From: Rotaria sordida
Taxonomy: Eukaryota; Rotifera; Eurotatoria; Philodinida; Philodinidae
DNA: 64,000 bases
Reading direction: 5' to 3'
NCBI GenBank assembly: GCA_905250125.1
Contig: CAJNOL010001232.1
Location: 1-64,000 of the forward strand
Part shown: piece after piece, positions 12,670-27,046 of the stretch
Numbering within the stretch: position 1 is the stretch's first letter
Layout of the letters: every line of letters begins with the position of its first letter
Program-made: the position numbers and the translations under genes
The notes under the pieces: model-generated
Databases searched by the model: none
Seen by the model: only the letters and a program-made list of their open reading frames with translations
Told to the model about the DNA's origin: nothing

Positions 12670-15600
12670 TATAAAATGTACACCGGCCGGCAAAAGTTTC
12701 TCGTTTCCCATCATTCATTTTTTTGTATAGAATTTCTTTTCTCTCAGGTGAAGCCTAGTTAAAAAGATGGCTTAAGTACTTTATTCTAGTGTAGTGTATA
12801 ATTGATGGCATTTTCTATCGATCAATTGATTTGTAGTATTGACCATTTGTATTGAATGACGTACATTCTTCAATGAAATAGGTAGTAATCGATCATAAAC
12901 TACCGTAAAATAGTATTTAAGTCAATCTTGTAACCAATATTCACTTGAGAGCTATGGATTCGACACGAAAAAAATGAGAAAAAGAGAGAAGGAAAGACTT
13001 TTGCCCAAGAGTATTTAATATATATGCTATATAAATTTTTATAACAGCTGACATTCTGATTCTTAGTCATAGATGTGGAAAGGTAGGCGCAAAAGGGTCA
13101 GAAATGTCACGTAACAAATATCGAACAGTTTCCAAATTCTCACCGTTACTAGCCACGCTGATTGGATATGAGTGGATGAGTGTGTGCATGAAGTTAAAAA
13201 CTCACGCTCACATCCAAATTATAGCAAAATGTACCATTGCATACAAACTGTGGCGCACTACTGCATCACGGTGTGCTCGCGATATGCTGTAATAGTGGGA
13301 CAATATCAGCACAATCGATCATTTGAGCAGTTCCTTACTGCAAAAATCAACGCACCAGCTGATACTGGATGGTTAATGAAAACATTGATGTACTTCATTT
13401 TGTTTTTCGATGATTGCTAAGCTGTTTTTCGCGATTTTTCGAACGCTATCGTCATTCGACTGGAACAATATTGAGTGTCAGTGGGAGTGAGGATGTGGCT
13501 TTGAATGCTGACTCGGGTGAGATTGTGAGTAACTCCTTTTTACATGCGGATGCCCAATCAACAGTCTGGAAAGACCTCTTCGGATGAGCAATCTGAATGT
13601 CCCGATCGGCAGCTTCTCCTAACTAATGAACTTAATTAATGAAATGCTACTTAGCTTTCGATATAAATTAGAAACTTTTGAGAAATCTGTGTCTACGTAA
13701 ATCAAATTTTTGTAAAGAGTCTGTCAGTTTATAAAACTACTCGAAACTATTCTATATACGCTACATGTTCTTGCTTTAATTTCAAAATCTATAATTATTT
13801 GAAATATCTAGAAATAAAAAATAAAATTGTGACAACACAATGTAAATGTTTTATGCTCTTAACAAGTAAGAAGAAAGGAATGAAAATCAGACTTAATCCA
13901 TTAACGTCATTCGCAGCAAGATACTTCAAATACATTTCCAATATATTGAGAATTAATTAACAGAAAGAAACCTGTAGATGACAAAACTTCTATGATTTTT
14001 TGTGTCGCTCAAATGCTGCATAAAACATGCTCATCCTTTCTTTATATGCAGTGGTCATGTGCATGTTCCTCGAAATAGATCTCATTACTCTGATGTTGTT
14101 GCTATGTACTCATTCAATCATTGATTTTTTCGCGTTCTTTCTAATTCAAACAAAATATGAGTGCTTTCAAACTTTCGAGTCGAGATATTTATTTCAACGG
14201 AACCACTTTGACCGCCATATGCAAACAGGTACATGGTTGAATCGATTTGCATGCTATGCATTGATCTCAATTAATATATTGCCAACATCGGAGAAAAACT
14301 TGCTTCAAGATTTCGTGAGAATTTCGCTGGATCGTGCAGTTATTTTAGCTTGAATGAAGTATTATTTAGCTGCATGACAAAAACCAGTAACGGTAGTGAG
14401 ATTTCAGCAAAGGTTGACCTCTAAAATTTCATTACGAACATTAATGAGAAGTTTTGTTGCTAGTGCATGAAACGTATAAGTAATCATAGAACTTAGAAAA
14501 CTGACATCCATATTCAATCATGTTAGACTATACGTGAAATACATGACGCTCACATATAAACTAATATTTTGTCACGTTTTTTCGTAAATAAACATAGATC
14601 AATCTTACCTCTCGATTTGTTCCTAGCATTACAGTCAAAGAAAAACATGACGAAGTATCACTGAGAAGGTGTGTTTAAAACTTCTTTTTATGCACACACG
14701 CACTCACACACTCATGTCCAAACATTCATATCCACATTCTAAATCGATCTGTATTGTATATGATGAACATGATTTATAGTTTTGAATTGTTCTGCAAAAA
14801 TGTTTCACAAGCTCTGTTCGTTTAGAATGTTGGACAGGTCGAAAATCAGTTTGCTTACAACTTTGAGTATCCAGAAAAGATGCAATTCAAGTGACAATAA
14901 TTGTTTTTGAAAAAGAATATAAGAAAATAATCAAGTCAGTTCGGAAAGTATGCACTACAGTTGATGCTCACATGATTCTCAACCAAAGGGAAATACATAT
15001 TCGTCCTTTGTTTTTTTCGTTCATGCTGTAAGGTATAGCAACAAGACTCTAATGAGCCTTATCTCCAGATTGATCGCACCTTCTTGAATAAATATGACTC
15101 TGCTTCGCGTATCAAATGAAAATTCTATGTAAAAAAATTCCATTTTCTCAGAACTATGTAGCAACCAAATTTGCATTTAGGCATGCTATGGTCTCGAATT
15201 CTTCTAGAGCTTCTTTAGTCTCACTGAGCTCTACTCATAGCCAAAATTTAGGCTCGAACGACGTCCGACAGTTAAATGCGTTTTCCCCGTTAGAAAAAGT
15301 CTTCATCTCAGAAATATTACATTAAATCCTACTCTAAAATACTTCAAAGATCTTACCGTTACACAAGATTTTTTATAATATTATAGTAGGTTTTAATTTA
15401 AGACTTCAGAGATGGAAGTGCTCCGTACGATTTACACCTGATCTTACAAGATCAATGGGGCGATCTTGTAAGATTTTACCATCTACTATTTCACTTGAGT
15501 TCATACTAATATTTGAAAAGACCTAATCAAAATCTAGATATCTTGATGAAGTGTTCTCTTCTTTCAGATGTATATACTCAATAAAATAAACCGTTTATTT

Positions 15601-16588
15601 GCATTAGATAAATTCTCGTTCCTGCTTAATCTTTTAGTCAAACTTTATTGGCCAGATAATGTACTACTTAAATATTGGCATACTGTAAGACACTAGATGA
15701 AACTTCCTCAGCCTATTTTGTCTTCAATTATGTACTTGACTCATGGTTTCGAAGCAATGGATCCTATGCGATAATTTAGTTATTGCAAAACTTCTAAATT
15801 TAGCTTACAAATGATAAAAAACTTCCTTTTAGAGCCATATTTCTGTAAACATGTTTTAGAAACAGGAACAATTAGAAAAAAAATTGTACAAGCCACAGTC
15901 TTCTAACCATGTCCCTAGAGGAAGGGCTGGACGTGAGCTTCTTTTTAAGCGAAACTCAACCGTTGGTATGGGAAGAACTCAAAGTCTTCTGAGAAGAAAG
16001 AAAGCCTCCCTCTGGTTACGCCACTAGTTTTACACTAAAAATGCTTTACTTATGCTGCTCTCTATAATTTTCACCAATATAGTCCTTTCCAGAATAAAAA
16101 TAACATATTATTGCCCCTAATGAGCATATGATAATTATGTTTCTTTTTCAGTTTTTGACTACATCATAAAAACATATTCTGGACTTTCTTATGACCTAAA
16201 GATGTCGTACAGATGCCACTAGTCGAAAGTGAATCTATGAAAAAATTACAAGAAAGAAACGCTTTTTAATCCCATTGCTAGTGTACTATATATTATTTAA
16301 TCGTAAAAAAATAGTTATCAAAGAAATTTTCAATTAAATAGATTCATAATTCATTCCGTTGTCATCGATAAACCCTAAAATAGACCTACTCTATTTGTTC
16401 TCTTTCATCCATTAATACTGATGCATGAATCATCAAAAATAAAATTATTTGGTTGGTTAAATTATTTTTCCTTGTTCTTTCTTTTAAAGACATTATTATG
16501 CCAAATAAAACCATATTTGTTCTATGAAGTTCTATCGTTAATCAAACGTCTCATAATATTCAGATAAATCTTTTTTATTATTTTTCAG
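12670..16588. other. Intergenic region, no gene recognised
   Basis: Between the phosphatase 3' end and the Spire gene, both on the plus strand. The patch 13080-13580 looks richer in G+C than its surroundings and has two overlapping open frames (13104-13292, 13172-13420) that I cannot place. The far right end should carry the Spire promoter and perhaps a non-coding first exon, because the first coding exon begins directly after an acceptor-like TTTTTCAG. Confidence 0.5.
15441..15474. repeat. Short perfect hairpin
   Basis: ATCTTACAAGATC (15441-15453) and its exact complement GATCTTGTAAGAT (15462-15474) enclose an 8-base loop. Similarity does not clearly extend outward. It could be the core of an old foldback element or chance. 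Confidence 0.5.
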
Positions 16589-19500
16589 ATGCAACGTGTA
16601 TGTTTTTGTAAAACAGTTTCTTTATTTAACCATGTTTTACAACCAAGTCAAGCAATAGCACTTTTTTATCAATCATTAATATTTTCATTAAAAAATTTAG
16701 CACTTATTAGATGGATTAGTTCAAATGTTGATATTCCAAATGGCTTACAATTACTTATGATTGATCTCAATGGAAATGTTACTATTGATGATGAATTACT
16801 TTATAAACAATTTTCCAATCCAAAACGTATGATATTTTTTGTTTTGAGGATTTTATTTTTATTAATATTGATTTTAGGTGATGTAGAACAACAAAAAGAT
16901 ACAATTTCGGTAAGAAATTTTAATTGAAAATAAAATATTCTTTTGTTTTTGTTTTTTTTATGATAAAATTTTTCTTTAGATTTTAAAATGGATTAGTCGT
17001 ATTGTATTACGCTTAGCAAGTGATTGTTCAATATCATCAAAATCAGATCGTTCAATAGAATTTGAATCATTTAATGATTTTCTTAAACAATTTCATAGTT
17101 AGTTTTCACTGCATAAATTTTCTTTTTTTTTTTTTTCTTGAATTTTATAATTGCTTTGTTTTTTTCTTTGTTTAGCTGTTTCAACTGATGATCGATCGAC
17201 ATTATCTGATGATGATGAAGGAATTAGTAGTGATGACCTTGATGATGAAGATATTAGTCGAAAAGCTATTCATCGAGCTTTAATGGTATATACATGTTTT
17301 TTTTCTTCTATAATTATATTAATTTCTTAAATATTAAAAGTTTATCATACTTAATTAATTCATATCATGAAATTATGGTTTGTCGACCTAAAATTTTTTA
17401 GACTTTTTCAATTCAAAATATTTGTTTCTTAGGTTTTTTTCTTCTTCTCATAAATCTGTTTGAAAAGAGAATTAAATTTCATCTTTATTATACTTGAATA
17501 AATATTTGAGTTCATCAAGTACGAAACATATGATATCAGAATTGAAGGAAAGTTTTTCTTATTTGCTTCAAGAGAATTATATATCTACTTAGAATTACTC
17601 AAAAGAATATTAACTTAGATAGCATGCTTATTTGCTTCCAGAATTAATTGTTAATTTATTATAGCATGTATTGTTTCGAAAAAAAAAAACAATACTATAC
17701 CATTTTTGTTCGATAAAAACATTTTTTTTTGTCATGAGCTCTCGAAAAGATTTATACAATAAATATTTCTCAAATTTATAAGAAAAACAAAATGTTTTCC
17801 GAGTGTCAATTTTTGCCGAAAAAAATTCAATCTGATATGTCTGTACTATAATCTAAATAAATGTCAATTTCTTTTTTTTTTTTCTTTTTCTAAGATCTAT
17901 AATTCAATCATTTTATTTAGAAATGTATCGATTATATAACATCATTTTCAATGACTAATTCTTCAAATAATGATGAAATTAAAATAAATACAAGAGAAAT
18001 GCAAGATTTTGAAAACAATTCTATTGCACTTTATAATCAAGAAATTATTCAAATTCTTTGCAGTGATACATTAGAATTAGAGATTGAATTAGCACGTGAT
18101 CTTGTAAGTTTTATTTTGATTGTTTAATCTTTTAATATCATGCATAAAAAATACTTATCTATTTTTAGCGACAATCATCATTTGAATTATCATCAACGTT
18201 AACAACACAACCTCTTTCACATGATAATAGATTTTATTCAGTTTGGGTTTGTTTAAAAAAAAAATCATTTTTTTTTAATGTTTTGATTTATTTATATTTT
18301 ATTTTTTAGGCAGCCTTATGGCGTAATGTAACTCTTGAATATTTACAATTTAATGATCAAAATCAATTAAGAAAAGTTTCATTAGATAATTATGGTAATT
18401 TAAATAATTCAATGAATGAAAATCGTCGATGGTCAACAAGAGAAAATGATCGTGTCCTTGATGAAATAGCTAAACAACAAAAAAATTTAAGAAAAACAAT
18501 TCAATTAAATCGAAAAGACGAATTCGATCATATTTGTTTACATGATAAATTAATGTCAGAAATAAAACAAAAACGTATTTTAAAACCAATTGGTAAAAAA
18601 AAATTGAAAAATCTTCGTTTGTTTTTTTTTCGGGTTTTAATTTTAATTTTGTTTTAGGAAATCAATCATTGAATTCAACAACAAGTTTAGATTCATCTCG
18701 AAAACGAATACGTCCTGTTAAAGTTTGTCAATATGAAATTAAAATTTCATTTATCCTTGTTTTTTATTTTTAGGATTTAATGGATAGTGATATCAGTTCT
18801 GATGATGATGATGAACAACGAGATGAATATGGTCGAAAACGAGTAGCCGTTATTGACTGTCTTCTTGAATCATCATCTCCATCGTCACCTGAAGATATAA
18901 TAGATAGTAAAATTTTATTTTTTAGTTTTTAACTATTATTGTTATTATTATTATTATTATTTTGTTTGATTTTTTTTTTCTTTAAAGCTAAAACAAAAAA
19001 CAAATATAAACGTGTAAGTGAAAATGGTGATGATTATGTGGATTTAACTATGGATGCTTTAACTTTAATGAAAACTAATAATAATACTAAATCATTATCA
19101 AAAAAAAAAAATTATACACACATAGAACCTTTTGAATTAGAACATATATCTATGGAAGAAATAATTCGGGTTGGTTTTTTTTTTAATTTTATTTTTATTC
19201 TAGTTTTCATCGTTGTATTTGTGTTCGTTGGGTATGTTATAATGATAGCACATTATAGCTTGTTGATTGCTATGTTCATTCATAAATATAACCCTATATA
19301 TGCGTTTAGACATTCATGCATGTATGCACTAGTAAATAGAAGTGAAAGAAAGAAAGAAAGAAAGAAATTGTTAATGAATGTCTCTGAGACTTTTCTTATA
19401 GAATTTTTTTACCGACAAGAAAAGGAAAAAAATGATGTTGCCTACGCACGCCATTGTGATCCAACACGCAAGAAAAAAAAAGAAGGGAAAAGGAAAGAAC

Positions 19501-21856
19501 TGACATAAGGAATAGAAAATATGTTGCTGTAGAAGATCATTCGTCGCTAAAGACGAAGAACAAGCGAGACATTTTCTTCTTTTAGTTGATTTGTTATCCT
19601 ACTTAACAGAAGACATTAGAAATAAATTGATTTACCATCATACGCACTAATGCAGTTACAAGAACGCATTTTTCAGGTATTTTGAAAATTATTTAATCTT
19701 TGCTTGTAACATATACATGTAATCATTTGCTTGAATGAATTCAAGAGTTTTATGTTTTTGCTTTATTTATTTATACTTCTTTTTTTTTTTTTTTTCTTTT
19801 TAGCTTATGAAAGATAATTCAAATACATTATCATTAACGTTTGATGAATTTTGTCATATTCGAAATGTAATTACACGAGCTGAATTAGAAACTTTATTAT
19901 TTGATGAAAAACTATATTCTGAAGTTGCTCAGGGGAAGGTAAATGAAAAAAAAAACAACCAAGAAAAAAAAAGAAAGGATGTTTTTCTTTTTAGTTATGT
20001 TTTAATTGTCGAAAAATACATTTTAATCTATTGACATTCACATTTGGTATTCAATGTAATGTTTGCAAACAAAAAGTTTGTCGAAATTGTGTTACACGAG
20101 TAGATTTATTATTTACAAAAAAAAAAAAATTTATTTTATAATTAATATTAATTATTTGTAGATTGCTTTGCCACAAGAAAAATTAAATGATGTACCAATT
20201 CATACATTTACTCCATTAGCATGTCCACCATCTTTATTAAATTCAGATAGATCTTATTCACTTGATAATCAGTAAGAAACTTGTTTATTTATTATTATTT
20301 TTTTTCTATAGGACTGAGTCATCATCATGATGTTTATTTTAAATATAGACTAATATTTTAAAGAATGAATGATTCATTGTTGTTATTCTTTTTACTCGGG
20401 TTAAATAGTTAAAATTTTCTTTAAATGTTGATCATATAAGTAAATAATATCAGAGTTTAATAAGATATTATGAAGATTAATTTTGTGAACTTTGGACTTG
20501 ATAGAAGCTCTACAAATAAATACTTCAGAGAATGTTCTCATAGCTTTCGGGCACATGTGAAAAATAACTCATTAGAATCTCGATGAGTAGAACTAAATTT
20601 TTCATAAATTCTTTAGTTTCGAATGCTTTCTTCTAGAAGATATCGACATCGCGAAGACTAAAGGTCGCCCCCCCCCCTCCCTAATTGCTTCATTTTCTTA
20701 GTGTCAATACGTCTGAAAGAATTGAAGGTTTTTTACAAGTATTTGACACTTTTTGGATGCCGGCATTTTTTTTAGTTTCTTTTTATATACTTCCGTTCGT
20801 ATGAAAAAATAAAAATATTGGATGTACCCCTAAAAATGCATGTTTTTTTTTAAATTGGAGTTTTTATTGTAAATTCTGGCAAAAGTCAGCGTTACATGAT
20901 ATTTTGAAAGAAAAAAGATTAGGTACTCTAAACACTTTTTAATATAAATAGAAAAATGTTTCAACTCAATCAAATATACTGTGGTCGAGAGAAATAGGGA
21001 CTACTTTCAATACTGTTGTCAAAAAAAAACAGCAAAACTTCTATCTGTTCTGATTTTTCGAATTTTATAATTAAATATTCATTTTTAAACTAAATCTAGT
21101 AGATAGAAGATACTTTGAAATATATATAGCGCAGCAAAAAAACCAAAGATGAAAAATCTAAAAAATTCCAGTCGGCAAAGAGAAGGGGGTCCATCTTAAG
21201 GTTTTTACAACGATAGATGCATCATTCGTTCAAAGTTTCAAAACAATGTCATTAAAATTCTATTTATAAAATAAAATATATCATTTAGATCTCCTCTTAC
21301 ACCAGTAATGAATGATGTATTAAATGATTTAACACATGATGAATCTGAATCTCGTCGTAGTTCAACTCCAGCTAATGTTCATCATATTTCGAATTTAAAT
21401 AATTGGCATACAAAACCAATTGATATATGTACAGATTGTTTTTTTCTTTTACAACAAATAAGAAAGAAAGCACGACAACGTCATGTTAATCGACCAATAG
21501 TCCCATCAAAATCATCATCATTTAATCGTTCACATTATTCATCATCATGTTCACCATCAACTTATAATCTTTCATCATCATCATCTGCATCTTCTATTGC
21601 TGCTCTATTAGCTCAAAAACAACAACAACAACAACAGCAACAATGTTCATTAATACCAAAATCAAATTCTATTCAATCAAATTTAAAACAAGCAAAATCA
21701 GTACAAGAATTATCAGGAAATAATGATCCACTACAAACATTAACAACAATAGGTGCAACTGGTGGCACACCAAAAGTTAGTTTATCACGACGTCATCTCT
21801 TCCTTAAACTTCAGCCAGCATATGATGGAAAATTAAATAATATTAAAACTGGTTAA
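16589..21856 (+). CDS. SPIRE: Spire-type actin nucleation factor
   Basis: Spire proteins nucleate actin filaments with tandem WH2 motifs, bind formins through a KIND domain and attach to vesicle membranes through a modified FYVE finger. Fourteen exons read in phase: 16589-16826, 16878-16909, 16980-17097, 17176-17285, 17921-18103, 18169-18246, 18310-18592, 18658-18716 (or -18722), 18774-18906, 18988-19169, 19804-19938, 19995-20099, 20162-20271, 21289-21856, about 777 residues. A divergent KIND domain comes first, then an acidic stretch (DDDEGISSDDLDDED), and two WH2-like motifs, the clearer being HDKLMSEIKQKRILKPI. The Spir box (LTFDEFCHIRNVITRAELE) and CxxC zinc ligands (CFNC, CNVC, CRNC, CTDC) follow, then a Ser/Gln-rich tail with a run of eight glutamines. 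The ATG follows an acceptor-like AG, so an upstream exon may exist. Four exons are separated from the next by 0.6-1.0 kb introns. Confidence 0.92.
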
Positions 21857-24800
21857 TAAATTTCAATTTTCTTTCCATATTTCCATCCGGTTTGTTGTTT
21901 GTATGTGATATAAGAAAATAAATTAAAATATTAATATTTTTTTTTTGTTTACCTTAAATTTATTTCTAAAAATATCCTATATATCAACTAGTCATTAAAT
22001 CTGTGTCATACTATAATTTTGTCATTTGTTCGTCTTTTTGTGTCTTTACCAAAATATGTTGATTATCTTATCTTTTTTTTTCTTTCTCTTTTTGAGTATG
22101 TAAATAAAAACATGTGTGTGAATATTAACTTTAATACAAAATAAAAGAAAATTATTAGTATTAACGTATATATTGTTTCATTTTTAAAAATTTGTCCATA
22201 GATTATTAACTTTTGGCTGTAATTATTATTGGTCGAATTCAAATTTCTACTATTATCACTATTAAGGTATGTTATAAATTAAATATTTGACTTTATAGAA
22301 GACAAAAAAATAAAACTTGTTTTTTTCTTTTTACAGTTGACCTATTAATTTTTTGAAGTATCAATGTTTCATAGAGGAAATTTAAAATAGATCTCATATC
22401 ACAATATTCAGAATTTATTCTTATTATTATTGTCTTATATTTTGATAGAAAAAAAAAAAAACCATCTCGATTTTGTTTATCTTAACTTTTTTTTACTAGC
22501 ATGCAAGTTTCTTTCATTATCTGTTTATCGTTAACGAGCAATAATACTATATCTAATCGACAGCATTGATCTTTCATTCTATTCAGCTGTATGTGACAAA
22601 AGTAAACGTATAACTTGTTTACGTGCTTTGCATAGATTGAATTTTTATCAAAATCTGATTTATTACTAGATATATTTTACCGTTATTGTTTATCATGTAT
22701 TTTCAATTATCATTGCATGTTTCTCTCATTTTTCACCAGGGAATTTCTCTTAACTCAGATGAGACCAGATCATCAAAAAGTTATATGAGTTGTAGTCGGT
22801 TCGAGTCATACAAAAAAAACAAAAATGGAAACATCATGGTAAAAGTTTTTCATTACTCTAAAAATGGAAAGAAATTTTCTTCTAGAGTTCATAAAAACAT
22901 CACAAATTCAACAATGAGAATAAGAATAAAGACGCAAAAGTCAAATAACTTTTGATAATTATCGATGTTTATATCATAAAATTTTATCTTAGTCGTTTAA
23001 AATGTTTAGCTATTGACAATGATTAAGTAGTAGGAGTGTAATGAAGGAAAAGAAAAATACTTGCTAATTAATCATGTTCACGTCCGTATTCATAATTTAC
23101 CTGATGAAAAAAAAACATCGGTCTTTTTATTTTTCTTCTTTCTTTCTGTTTGATTGTATTCTACTTTCTCATCAGTGCGCACACCACCTCAATAAACTCA
23201 GTTGTTGACGATGTTCCTTTCTCTCGTTTTTTTTCTGTTTTCATTCTTACAAACCGAACTCAATATATACAAAAAAGAAATGCGAAGCGATGTAAATTTT
23301 TACTTATTGCATGTTACTATTCTGAGTACACCTTCCCCCTTTTAACAGTAACATGCCTAACAAAAACTAATAACATTCTCTTGTATGCAAGCGCACAAGC
23401 ATCCGCATACACATACATTTTATCTATATAGTTTAACAACGCGATGCGAGTGTTGATGGCAACAGCTGTGAAGAGGGAAAAAAAGAAATAACTTTGGTCT
23501 ATTAGTTGTATCGATCGACGATCGTTACTTATACCGTGTTTTTTTTTCTTTTACTTCTTTCAGTTTTACTATATTAACCTTGATATATATGATTGATCGT
23601 TATTAGCTTTTGATATGAATTATAAATATCAGCAAAAATGAAACATGCCAGATGAGGCAGCATAGTTTCACATGGAGGAACACGATGACTGTTTTTTAGT
23701 CTGTCGAAAAATATTTGCTATTAAATATAATAGAATACAGTGTATTCGCGCCTAGATTGTCGACATATGTATACGCATAAGGAAGGAAGAAGATACTCTT
23801 TGTTCTTACTCTCGTTTTTTTTTTCTGTACCGCTTTTTTTTCATTCTCTATTTTGCTCTTTTCTCCTTAGGTTTTTTTTTTATTACTCTCCCTTCTTACT
23901 AAAGCGTTGGTGTTAGCGGTGGCGTGTAGTGCGATCGACGGCAATAACAATAACAAGACCCAATTCCTAACCTCTTTGGAAATGTTCTTGTGATCTATTT
24001 CCGATTTTTTTTCAAGTGCTTTCATTTTTACAGTGTAAGTAGCAATAAGAATATGTCTTATTAATCAAATACATGCGTATATAATTTTGCATATACGATA
24101 ATAAATTTCTTTCTTTTTTTTTTTTATTCTCTAATCGAATTAATTGATGTTAAGAAACAGAAAAAAAACGCATATGTTGCCAACCAAAAACCTACTACTT
24201 TTTAGTGTTCCTTTTTTTTGGTTTCTACTTCATTCTATCCAACAAAGTAATAACTGTTTTATGAACAAGAGATTGTTCCGTTAGTATACCAAAGAATTTT
24301 TATTGTTAACATATTGTCATTTAAAGAAAATGGATCGAATGAGGAATAACCTGTCAGTTTATAATAGCAAATGTTAATGTGAATAGAATCTATTGCACTT
24401 TTAGTTATTATAAAAGACTTTTTATATAATTGCACGCTACACACTCCATTTCCTTTTACTTAAGCACAATTGTACGAACGGAAGTCAACGACTGTTCGTT
24501 CATTGTGTCGACTGGTCTACATGTTCATCTTTTTTCTTTCATTTTCTCTTCATCAAATTCACTATTCTCATTTTCTTGTATATTGCTAATCTTGCGTGCA
24601 ATAGCGCTGACATTGTTGATGGTCGTCACTGACTGGTTAGGCTGATGGAGATGAGTATGTATCGTGTGACGACGAACAGACCGCCATCTTTCTTTCTCTC
24701 TCTCTCGTCTCTTCTCTCTTTCGGTCGGTTTATTTCTTCTTCTCCTTCTTCTGCATCTTCTTTTCATCGGTCTATTCACGTTGTATGTGCGCTTGATTTA

Positions 24801-24904
24801 GCTTGAGAACAAGGAGAGGGAGAGAGAGATGTGCCTTTGTCTATTATAGATTAAAAAGGAGAGAACCTTACAACGACCTCCGCACGTTCATACACATACA
24901 CATC

Positions 24905-24940
<36 letters not shown>

Positions 24941-24980
24941 TAGTAGTGTACAAGAAATATTTTTAATCAATTGAAAAGAA
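21857..24980. other. Intergenic region: Spire 3' flank and RBMS promoter side
   Basis: Contains several AATAAA-like hexamers just past the Spire stop (for example near 22140) and long T-rich runs. No recognisable gene is present; open frames at 22686-22955 and 23150-23431 are low-complexity. The right end carries a (TA)n tract and the 5' flank of the RBMS-like gene. Confidence 0.5.
24905..24938. repeat. (TA)n microsatellite
   Basis: Alternating TA broken by one TG step, ending about 45 bases upstream of the RBMS-like start codon at 24981. It could double as a TATA-like promoter element; that is a guess. Confidence 0.8.
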
Positions 24981-27014
24981 ATGTCAACTATCGTTGCTCA
25001 CCAGGTAAATTGTTTTCTTTTGGTTTAAAACAATTTTAATTTTCACGTGTATTTACATATATAAAAAAAAAAATGAAAAAAAGAACAATCGTTTGTTTAC
25101 TTTGTTCTTATTTTCAATTCAATCGATATAATGTTGTTGATGTAATAGAAGAAAAAACTTTCTTCTCTAACTGTTGAATATAATTGTGTACACATTATTT
25201 ATCAAAACTCAATGATATTATAACTCCGCCTACTGTCCGTTAAAACATAAACGAAAAGATAATTAAATACTATCGAATATGTTTCATTTTGATATCTTTA
25301 ATTCACAGTTGGACTATTAGAAATAATACACCCTGTGGATAAGTATTTAATGAAAAAAAAAAAGATATTTTCAATGAATGAATCTAAACCATTAAAATAA
25401 TTTCTTTTTTCTTTTGCATGAAACTGAACAAAATATGTTTGTAGATGTTATACTGCCAGTTGCGTATAAGTTGAACGGGATAGGTCATTAATCAAATAAT
25501 AGATAAGCGAGTTGTTTTATCCATCTGTATGGTGTTGATTATCTCGGGTTTTTTTTCTTCCCAACTGTTATAGATGAAAGAAAAAAAATATTGTCTTATT
25601 TGATAGATTTCGAATAGAGCAAGAGTTTATAAAGATAACTATCATTGGTTAAATAATGAATCATTGATACTTTATAAGATGTTTTTTTACCATATGTGAC
25701 CTTTTGGGTGTATATATGACAGAAAAAGGAAAAAAACTATATATATGAGAAATAATGACGCATTATTGCGACACAAAAAAAAAAGAAGAAAGAAAGAAAA
25801 AGAACGACAAAGTCTTCCAACTTTACACTGAAAGGCTTTTACTTGATCGTATCGTGTACATAGATATTTCATACTAAAAAATATTTGTTAAAAGAGACAT
25901 GGTTAAACGTGAAGAAAAGGTATGAATATACATTTACTAATTGTGTTCATTGCAGAGAGAAAGAGAAAGAGTTTTTTTCTTCTTTTATGATCAGAAGTGA
26001 TTACATTGTTATCTTTTTTCTTCTAGCCATCACAAACACCTCCTTCACACCATTTACCCATTGATCCCCATTCAAGTGATCACGTGCAACAACAACAACA
26101 TTCAACTATAACAACAAATATGTCATTAACAGCTGAACGTGAAGCCTATTTACGATTAGCAGCACATTCAATGGAAACTTCCAGACAAGTTGCACCTAAT
26201 TTTAATATTCATTCACCAAAAGCTTATGGTGGTTATATCGTAAGTATTCGTATAATTTATTTTTATATATAACAAATAGAATATCTTTTCTAAAAGCATA
26301 GTCTAATTGAACGAATGAGTATTATTGTGCTAGTTATTTCTATCGATCATTTATATGCATTTTTATGTCTATTTCGGTTATTTTATCTTTTGTTCGGGTG
26401 TTGCCGATCTTGAAATGTTATTGTTCGATTAGAAGATGATTAGAAAAGAAGTTTCTATCATTATATTGTTGATGGTCTCATATCATAAGTCTTATTTTAT
26501 TCTTATATTGATACTCATCTGTATTCGATTCATTTATAAGTCTCTTGAATTTTTATTTTCTATGTTATTAATGGGTCAATCCATTTGTAACCTTGGAAGA
26601 CCATAATTGAGTCTAGTAATCACCCCAGTAAATGTCTCATTAGGGGAGTAAAGAAAAGAAGGAAGAAGTCTTACTGTGCATGTATATATTTGTGCATCTT
26701 TATCTCATAAAAAAAAAAGAAAAGAAAAGAAAAGATGTAGCAGGTTTAGTTGCACATCTAAATAGACAACGTATCTACAATGATATATTTGTGAGATAGA
26801 GAAGAAGAGATCATATTTCAGTTAAACTCTATTGATAAAATGAGCTGTTCGTTCGTTTATTTGATGCATTCATTCATCAACCATAATATGTTTATGCGTG
26901 AAAAAATCCTATTATTCGGCAGCAGTAACTTCATCGAAGACGATTAACCTGATATCTAGTTTATGACATAGTCGCACACGCAAACTGTCATCAACAGCTT
27001 ATTTTTCTTTTTTC

Positions 27015-27046
<32 letters not shown>

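Noticed and set aside
22797-22808. GGTTCGAGTC resembling a tRNA B-box
   Set aside because: Flanks cannot fold into a cloverleaf; probably chance.
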